Assembly (NCBI RefSeq): GCF_000179775.1
Contig: NZ_AEEB01000003.1
Span: 868,001-932,000, forward strand
Length of the DNA stretch: 64,000 nucleotides
Direction of reading: 5' to 3'
Source: Ahrensia sp. R2A130
GTDB taxonomy: Bacteria > Pseudomonadota > Alphaproteobacteria > Rhizobiales > Rhizobiaceae
This document shows, one piece after another, positions 58,101-64,000 of the stretch (the stretch's first letter is position 1; each line of letters opens with the position of its first letter). The notes below the pieces were generated by a model. It was given only the letters and a program-made list of their open reading frames with translations. It made no database searches and was not told where the DNA came from. Position numbers and translations under genes: made by a program.

Positions 58101-59189
58101 TTAGCCGCCTTTGGCGACCTTTTCCACCAGATCAGCCAAATCATGCGTGGCCCGTGGCTTGGCAGACGCACGTGCTGCCGCAGACTGCGCGGACAGCTTG
58201 TCCGGTTCCTGCATGGCAGCCGCGATTAGGCCAGTGAGTTTGGACCGATCCAGCGTCGATTGTGGCGCTATGGTGCCACCACCATTTGCCACTAGCTCCG
58301 CAGCGTTGGCCGCCTGATCGTGGTCGAGCGCAAAAGGGTACGGCACAAGAACAGACGGAACACCTATGGCCGCGACTTCCGACACCGTGGAAGCACCCGC
58401 GCGGCATATCATCAGATGTGCAGAAGAAAGCCGCTCGCCCATACGGTCGAAAAACGGCGCAACCACTGACGTGATACCAGCCTCATCCAACAACGCCTTA
58501 GCGCCGTCCACCTGCTCTTCGCGGGCCTGCAATGTCAGGCGTAAGCGACGACGGAAGGCTTCCGGCAATGCAGCAACGGAAGCCGGAATGGTATCACCAA
58601 AAAACTGCGCGCCTTGTGACCCACCGATGACCACGAGATGAAACGGTGCGTCGCCAGCAGACGGCGCGTAAGCCGCACCTTGGGCAAGTATATCGAGAAT
58701 TTCGGCCCGTAACGGGTTGCCCGTGATCGTCGTGCCAGCGGGAAGCTTGTCGCTCGGAAAACCAGCAGCCACAGCGGCAGCACGGCCCGATAGCAATTTG
58801 TTGGCACGGCCCAGAACAGCGTTTTGCTCGTGCAACACCAGCGGCACACCGGAACGATTGGCAGCGAACATCGGCGGCAGGCTTGGGTAACCGCCGAAGC
58901 CGATCGCAGCCTTGGGCGCGATAGCTTGCACCACCCGACCAGCGGCACGCAGCCCTTGCCACAGCGTCCATGCGGATTTTGCCATCGCGACCGGGTTCTT
59001 CGAACCGAACGTTGCCGATGGCACAACGTGTACCGCCTCACCGGGAAAAGCGCTCGTGTAGCGGGTGCCGCGTTTATCCGTTGCCAAATGCACGGTCCAG
59101 CCGCGCGACTTCAGTTCCTGTGCGAGCGCCTGCGCAGGGAACAGATGCCCACCTGTGCCACCAGCGGCCAAGAGTATGGAGTTGCTCAC
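58101..59189 (-). CDS. murG: UDP-GlcNAc transferase MurG (lipid II synthase)
   Basis: The 362-residue GT28 enzyme has ILLAAGGTGGHLFPAQALAQEL at the N-terminus, GFGGYPSLPPMFAA, HEQNAVLGRAN, VIGGSQGAQFF and CRAGASTVSEVAAIGVPSVLVPYP. It turns lipid I into lipid II at the inner face of the membrane. A GTG at 59189 is chosen: AGGAG lies eight bases upstream and it overlaps the ftsW stop by four bases. A longer open frame to 59426 lies inside ftsW. Confidence 0.94.
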   Translation of the reverse strand: MSNSILLAAGGTGGHLFPAQALAQELKSRGWTVHLATDKRGTRYTSAFPGEAVHVVPSATFGSKNPVAMAKSAWTLWQGLRAAGRVVQAIAPKAAIGFGGYPSLPPMFAANRSGVPLVLHEQNAVLGRANKLLSGRAAAVAAGFPSDKLPAGTTITGNPLRAEILDILAQGAAYAPSAGDAPFHLVVIGGSQGAQFFGDTIPASVAALPEAFRRRLRLTLQAREEQVDGAKALLDEAGITSVVAPFFDRMGERLSSAHLMICRAGASTVSEVAAIGVPSVLVPYPFALDHDQAANAAELVANGGGTIAPQSTLDRSKLTGLIAAAMQEPDKLSAQSAAARASAKPRATHDLADLVEKVAKGG

Positions 59190-60352
59190 GCTGGTGCTCC
59201 TGCAAGCTGCACGGGGCGACGGACCGTTCGTGCCTCGGACCGGCGATAGCTCTCCGCACGCTTCCGCGTCAGCGCCAAAACGAGGCCCATGCCGAACGCC
59301 ACCGCAATGAGTGAAGAGCCACCGTAAGAGATGAAAGGCAACGTCATGCCCTTGGCAGGAATGAGCTGAAGATTGACCGCAAGATTGATGCAGGCCTGAA
59401 CGCCAAATTGCAGCACCAGACCGCACACGGCCAGTTGCACGAAACGGTCACGCTCCGACAAACCGTGCCACAAGCCGCGCAGCACGACGAAGGCGAACAG
59501 GCCGACCAGAACCATGGCGAGCAGGATGCCGAACTCTTCGGCAGCGACGGAAAAAATGAAATCGGTATGACTGTCAGGAAGGCCGTATTTCACGGAACCC
59601 TCGCCCGGCCCCTGCCCCAACCAGCCGCCGTTGGTGATGGCTTGAAGGCCGCGATCCACCTGAAATGTGTCGCCGGTGCCCGTGACGAAGCGGTCGATAC
59701 GGTCACGCACATGGGGGATCAGCGTGTAAGCCGCACCGGAACCCACGACGGCCAACCCACCAAGAAATCCGACGAGACGCCAGGACATTCCGGCCATGAA
59801 GAACATCGCGCCCCAAACCACGGTGACGAGAACCGTTTGTCCAAAATCGGGCTGAATAATCAGAAGCCCCGCGCAGAGCAGATAAAGCCCCATCGCCATC
59901 GCTGTACAGGGAATATCAGGCCGCTTCGAGCTTTCAGAAAACAAAAACGCGCTGACGATAACGAAGGTTGGCTTCAGAAACTCCGACGGCTGCAACTTGA
60001 TTGGACCAAGCTCGAACCAGCGCGTTGCGCCCTTCGCCGAATAGCCCATGAAGGGCAAGGCCAGCATGACCAGCAAAGCACCTGCAAAGCCGAGAAATGC
60101 CAGACGGCGCACGTTACGAATGTCGAGAAACGATGTGCCGATGAGCACACAAAACGCGAGCACCACGAAGACCGCATGGCGTTTCACAAAATGAAAATTA
60201 TCGTCGATGGGCAGTCGGTGTGTGGCCGCAGGGCTGGATGAAAGTGACAGCAAGAAGCCGAATGCCAACAGCAACAGGGCTGCCAACAGCAGCAACCGGT
60301 CGACACTCCACCACCAGTCGGCAACGGGGGATTTGCGGGCACGAGACATCAT
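59186..60352 (-). CDS. ftsW: Lipid II polymerase/division protein FtsW
   Basis: The 388-residue SEDS protein has about ten transmembrane helices, RWFELGPIKLQPSEFLKP, the VDRGLQAITNGGWLGQGPGEG loop and the C-terminal FISYGGSSLIAVAFGMG. It polymerises septal glycan with a partner class B PBP. AAAGG precedes the ATG at 60352; a start seven codons earlier is possible. Confidence 0.95.
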   Translation of the reverse strand: MMSRARKSPVADWWWSVDRLLLLAALLLLAFGFLLSLSSSPAATHRLPIDDNFHFVKRHAVFVVLAFCVLIGTSFLDIRNVRRLAFLGFAGALLVMLALPFMGYSAKGATRWFELGPIKLQPSEFLKPTFVIVSAFLFSESSKRPDIPCTAMAMGLYLLCAGLLIIQPDFGQTVLVTVVWGAMFFMAGMSWRLVGFLGGLAVVGSGAAYTLIPHVRDRIDRFVTGTGDTFQVDRGLQAITNGGWLGQGPGEGSVKYGLPDSHTDFIFSVAAEEFGILLAMVLVGLFAFVVLRGLWHGLSERDRFVQLAVCGLVLQFGVQACINLAVNLQLIPAKGMTLPFISYGGSSLIAVAFGMGLVLALTRKRAESYRRSEARTVRRPVQLAGAPA

Positions 60353-60390
60353 GGCGGCGGCAACCTTTTTCAACGGCGTGAAACGCGCCG

Positions 60391-61782
60391 TCAGCCGCCG
60401 ATGGGAACGTATCCCTCCAGCGCTGCCACCGCATCCTTGAACGCTTCGCCCCGTTTCTCGAAATTCGGAAACTGGTCGAAACTGGCCGCTGCCGGCGACA
60501 GAAGCACAACCGCCTCTGCCCCCTTTCCAGCCGCAAGCGAAGCATCGCGTGCGGCGTGGTTAACGGCCTGTTTCAAACTGCCAGCAATTTCATAAGGAAT
60601 GGTATCCGGAAGCTGACTTGCAAACGATCCTGCCGCTTCTCCGATAAAATAAGCCTTGGCTATGCGGTCGAACTGCGGAGCAAGCGATCCGATGCCACCG
60701 TCTTTTGCCAAGCCACCAGCGATCCAGTGGACCTTCGGAAAGCTGGACAAGGCGGGCGCGACCGCCTCGGCATTGGTGGCCTTGGAGTCATTGACGAACA
60801 GCACATCGCCCACATGCCCCGCCTGCTCCATACGGTGCGCGAGGCCGGGAAAGCTGTTGAAGCCCGATTGAATTTCCTCGCTGGACAAGCCCACGGCCCG
60901 GCAGGCGGCGAAAGCCGCAGCAGCGTTCTGACCGTTATGCTGACCGCGCAGGGACCCGACGCCCGACAGATCGATGACCATGTCGCCATCAACAATCAGC
61001 TTGCCATCGGCAAAGAAGACATCTGCAGCACCATCTTTGGAAATCGTTACAAGCGGCGTACGAGAAGCGCTAATTCTGCCTGAAATTGCGCGGCAATGTT
61101 CATCGTCCAACCCCACAACGGCGAGATCCGACGCAGCCACCAGCCGCTCTTTGATCCCGGCATAATTTTCCAACGTTCCGTGCCGCTCCAGATGGTCCGG
61201 TGTCAGGTTGAGCAGCAGGCCGACATGCGGCGCAATCGATGGCGCAAGGTCGATCTGATAGGATGAAATTTCCACCACATAGACCTGATTGGCGGGCGTT
61301 TCCGACAGCGGGTCGAGGTCCAGCACAGCACGGCCAATATTGCCGCCCATCTGCACATCCCGTCCGGCCTGCTTCAACACATGTGCGATGAGCGCAGTGG
61401 TGGTGGATTTGCCGTTGGTACCGGTAATCGCGATCACCGGGGCGGGGCGTCCGGCCTTCGCCATCTGGCGGAAGAACAATTCGACATCACCCACAATCGG
61501 CACTTCGCTGCGGCGCGCAAATTCCACGGTCCAATGCGGCTGCGGATGGGTTAGCGGCACGCCGGGGGCGAGAACGAGCGCATCGACACAGTCCCAGTCT
61601 ATGGTCCGCAAATCAGCACACGTAATGCCCTGCGCTTCCGCACGCTCGACGCTTGCGGGATTGTCATCGAACGCAATGACCTGTGTTCCGCCAGCCATCA
61701 ACGCAGCAGCGGTAACAAGACCAGAACCACCAAGACCGAACAGCGCGACCGTTTGCTCGTGTGTGACATCGATAGTAATCAT
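60391..61782 (-). CDS. murD: UDP-MurNAc-L-alanine--D-glutamate ligase
   Basis: The 463-residue Mur ligase has [19 protein letters not shown]-loop [29 protein letters not shown] and [12 protein letters not shown]. It adds D-glutamate. It lies between mraY and ftsW with short gaps. Confidence 0.96.
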   Translation of the reverse strand: MITIDVTHEQTVALFGLGGSGLVTAAALMAGGTQVIAFDDNPASVERAEAQGITCADLRTIDWDCVDALVLAPGVPLTHPQPHWTVEFARRSEVPIVGDVELFFRQMAKAGRPAPVIAITGTNGKSTTTALIAHVLKQAGRDVQMGGNIGRAVLDLDPLSETPANQVYVVEISSYQIDLAPSIAPHVGLLLNLTPDHLERHGTLENYAGIKERLVAASDLAVVGLDDEHCRAISGRISASRTPLVTISKDGAADVFFADGKLIVDGDMVIDLSGVGSLRGQHNGQNAAAAFAACRAVGLSSEEIQSGFNSFPGLAHRMEQAGHVGDVLFVNDSKATNAEAVAPALSSFPKVHWIAGGLAKDGGIGSLAPQFDRIAKAYFIGEAAGSFASQLPDTIPYEIAGSLKQAVNHAARDASLAAGKGAEAVVLLSPAAASFDQFPNFEKRGEAFKDAVAALEGYVPIGG

Positions 61783-61804
61783 TAGCGCAGCTGCTTCTTT
61801 TCGA

Positions 61805-62920
61805 TCAGCGTAGCTTCAGGGTAGCCAAACCCATCAGCGCGAAGACGATGGAGATGATCCAGAAGCGAATGACGACCTGGCTTTCAGTCCAGCCCAACTG
61901 CTCGAAATGATGGTGGATCGGCGCCATTTTGAACACGCGCTTACCCGTGAGCTTAAACGACGCGACCTGAATAATGACCGACATCGCTTCCATCACAAAC
62001 AAACCGCCGATGATGGCAAGGACGATCTCGTGTTTGGTGGCGACAGCAATGGTGCCCAACATTCCACCAAGCGCCAGCGAGCCCGTATCGCCCATGAAGA
62101 TGGCGGCAGGTGGCGCATTGAACCATAAAAAGCCAAGACCGGCACCAATAACAGCGCCACAAATAATGGCCAGCTCACCCGTGCCGCGCACATGGTGGAT
62201 TTGAAGATAATCAGCGAAAATGGCGTTACCCGCGAGATAGGCGATCACGCCGAAAGACGCAGCAGCGATCATCACCGGAACGATAGCGAGACCGTCGAGA
62301 CCGTCCGTCAAATTGACCGCATTACCAGCGGACACGATGACGAAGGCACCGAAGATAACAAAGAACCAGCCGAGTTGCAGCACCAGCGTTTTGAAGAACG
62401 GGAAGGTCAGCGCCGACGACAGGTCCAGATCATTCCCAACCGCTTGAACGTTCGCGACCTTATCGGCAAACAGCATGATCGCAGTGCAGGCCAACGCTGC
62501 GATGATGAACTCCAGCAGCAACCGCATCTTGCCGGAAAAGCCCTTGTCGGTGGCTTTGGTCACTTTCAGATAATCGTCGTAAAAACCGATCGCGCCAAAG
62601 CCCAACGTGACCAGCAACACGGTCCAAACCAGCACGGACGACAGATCGGCCCAGAGCATCGACGCGCCGACGATGCCGATCAAAATGATGAAGCCGCCCA
62701 TGGTGGGCGTGCCGGCTTTTTTGAAATGCGTTGCAGGGCCATCAGAGCGAATGGGTTGTCCCTTTTTCTGCACTCCGCGCAGGGCACGAATAATCATTGG
62801 GCCAAACAGGAACGTAATCATCATCGACGTGATGAGCGCACCACCGGTGCGAAATGTGATGTAACGAAACACGTTGAACAGCGGCAGGCTGTCGCCAAAC
62901 CCGGACAGATAGTGAAGCAT
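61805..62920 (-). CDS. mraY: Phospho-MurNAc-pentapeptide transferase
   Basis: The 371-residue membrane enzyme has about ten helices, [13 protein letters not shown], the Asp motif [24 protein letters not shown], the [15 protein letters not shown] segment and [22 protein letters not shown]-like sequence. It makes lipid I on undecaprenyl phosphate. The length is standard. Confidence 0.97.
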   Translation of the reverse strand: MLHYLSGFGDSLPLFNVFRYITFRTGGALITSMMITFLFGPMIIRALRGVQKKGQPIRSDGPATHFKKAGTPTMGGFIILIGIVGASMLWADLSSVLVWTVLLVTLGFGAIGFYDDYLKVTKATDKGFSGKMRLLLEFIIAALACTAIMLFADKVANVQAVGNDLDLSSALTFPFFKTLVLQLGWFFVIFGAFVIVSAGNAVNLTDGLDGLAIVPVMIAAASFGVIAYLAGNAIFADYLQIHHVRGTGELAIICGAVIGAGLGFLWFNAPPAAIFMGDTGSLALGGMLGTIAVATKHEIVLAIIGGLFVMEAMSVIIQVASFKLTGKRVFKMAPIHHHFEQLGWTESQVVIRFWIISIVFALMGLATLKLR

Positions 62921-62980
62921 CGATAGTCCTCGATTGCGCCCGGCATTCGGTTTTCACCGCGCAAGGCTTGTGGTCGCGTG

Positions 62981-64000
62981 TCACACGTCCGGTTTGTCGC
63001 CGTAACGCTCTAGCAAATGGTTGATTACTTTCGCAAACGCCATTCCAAGCGAAGCCTTGACCATCACCACATCACCGGAGCGAATTTCATCGGCCAAGAT
63101 GGCCCCGATCTCGTCTGCTGTATCGCACCAGGTGACGTGAACGCCCTTGGTGTTCATCAGCGTGTCGCGCAGCGCGCGCATGTCCGACCCTGCCAAAAAG
63201 ACACGCGAAATTCGGTTGTCGCTTATGGGGTCTGCGATGTCAGCATGAAGTTGCGCCGATGTTGCGCCCAGTTCCAGCATATCGCCCAGCACCGCGATGC
63301 GGCGACCGCCCGGTGCTGGTTCGCGGCTGCCCAACAGATCGAGTGACGCTGCCATCGAGGTCGGGTTGGCGTTGTAGCTTTCGTCGATCAACACGGCCGC
63401 GCCCTGCCCGACCGATAGCTTGTGCTGTTGCCCACGTCCCTTCACAGCTTCCATCTCGGCCAGTGCCAGCGAGACCTTTGCAAGGTCGGCGTCGAACAGT
63501 TTGGCCACGGCCAGAACCACCAACGCATTTTGCGCGATGTGCCGTCCGGGCGCTCCGACCTTCAGCATGACGGGTTCGCCCATCACGTTGGCGGAAAGCG
63601 TGGAGGCGTGATCCATCAGGTTTAGTTTTTCCAACCGCACATCAGCGTCCGGCGCTTCGCCGAAGAGGACTGTGTTGGCGACTTCTGCTTCTGTTGCGCG
63701 ATCGAGCATGATGGGCAGTCGTTCGTCATCTGCGTTCAAGACGGCAGTGCCACCCGGTATCAAACCATCGAAAATTTCAGACTTGGCGTGAGCAATCTCG
63801 TCCACGCTATCAAATGCACCCAAATGCACGGCGGCGACGTTGTTGATGATCGCAACATGCGGGCGCGTCATCTGAACCAGCGGCGTGATCTCGCCAGGGT
63901 GGTTCATGCCGATTTCGATCACCGCAAAGTCGCTATCGGCTGGCATCCGAGCCAACGTCAGCGGCACGCCCCAGTGGTTGTTGAACGAGGCGACGGCGGC
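62981..64000 (-). CDS. murF: UDP-MurNAc-tripeptide--D-Ala-D-Ala ligase (5' end outside window)
   Basis: The frame stays open to the right edge of the window, so the N-terminal part, with the P-loop, is missing. The visible part starts in SFNNHWGVPLTLARMP and shows EIGMNHPGEI, VLNADDERLP, IDESYNANPTSM and LGDMLELG, all diagnostic of MurF. It adds D-Ala-D-Ala to complete the pentapeptide. mraY follows 60 bases downstream. Confidence 0.95.
   Translation of the reverse strand, partial: AAVASFNNHWGVPLTLARMPADSDFAVIEIGMNHPGEITPLVQMTRPHVAIINNVAAVHLGAFDSVDEIAHAKSEIFDGLIPGGTAVLNADDERLPIMLDRATEAEVANTVLFGEAPDADVRLEKLNLMDHASTLSANVMGEPVMLKVGAPGRHIAQNALVVLAVAKLFDADLAKVSLALAEMEAVKGRGQQHKLSVGQGAAVLIDESYNANPTSMAASLDLLGSREPAPGGRRIAVLGDMLELGATSAQLHADIADPISDNRISRVFLAGSDMRALRDTLMNTKGVHVTWCDTADEIGAILADEIRSGDVVMVKASLGMAFAKVINHLLERYGDKPDV

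Overview
The window is chromosomal DNA of an alphaproteobacterium, most likely of the order Hyphomicrobiales (Rhizobiales). The evidence is gene order and family choice. The peptidoglycan/division cluster runs murF-mraY-murD-ftsW-murG-murC-murB-ddl-ftsQ-ftsA-ftsZ-lpxC-bamD-recN-ligA on one strand. The block rnd-lptC-lptA-lptB-rpoN-hpf-ptsN is in the usual order, and there are DUF1150 and DUF1127 small proteins, an NDUFA9-type protein and a SmoEFGK-like polyol operon. No genus can be named from the sequence. No insertion sequence, prophage or CRISPR array was seen.

Layout. 1-1962: 3' part of a UvrD/PcrA helicase. 2019-2950: a short AT-rich accessory patch with a Cys-rich small protein, an orphan plus-strand terminator and a lone Mrr_N-like winged-helix gene. 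2952-9085: a TetR regulator divergent from a small exported protein, a RhlE-like RNA helicase, a YcbB-type L,D-transpeptidase and an NDUFA9-like NAD(P)-binding protein. 9354-9440: tRNA-Leu(CAG). 9493-13025: a minus-strand operon under a cobalamin riboswitch (DUF1636 protein, ABC ATPase, binding protein, permease). 13323-20975: LacI-type regulator plus a polyol ABC transporter, sorbitol-type SDR and mannitol-type dehydrogenase. 20989-27801: NeuD-like acetyltransferase, then the rnd-lpt-rpoN-hpf-ptsN block. 27832-29752: DUF1150 protein and a nucleotide-sugar dehydrogenase. 30169-35501: minus-strand genes for malate synthase G, a PAS-phosphoribosyltransferase fusion and a DadA-type oxidase, with a tandem glycine riboswitch before dadA. 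35641-43842: esterase, cation/proton antiporter, prmA, DUF1127, Xaa-Pro aminopeptidase, azlCD and a membrane protein. 43852-64000: ligA-recN-bamD-lpxC and the division/cell-wall cluster, with murF cut by the window edge.

How the parts work together. The dcw cluster makes UDP-MurNAc-pentapeptide and lipid II and builds the Z-ring, while lpxC, lptABC and bamD serve the outer membrane. The polyol operon imports sugar alcohols and oxidises them to ketoses. The glycine-riboswitch gene dadA and the nearby malate synthase G could form a glycine-glyoxylate-malate route (inference). The cobalamin-riboswitch operon probably imports corrinoid or cobalt.

Most unusual items: the GAF-like/PAS-phosphoribosyltransferase fusion (31755-33212), a close match to a sigma-54 promoter in front of rpoN itself (24845-24859), a possible leader peptide between the B12 riboswitch and its operon, and a lone Mrr_N-like protein behind five GATTC/GAATC half-sites. 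No complete new multi-gene system is proven here.
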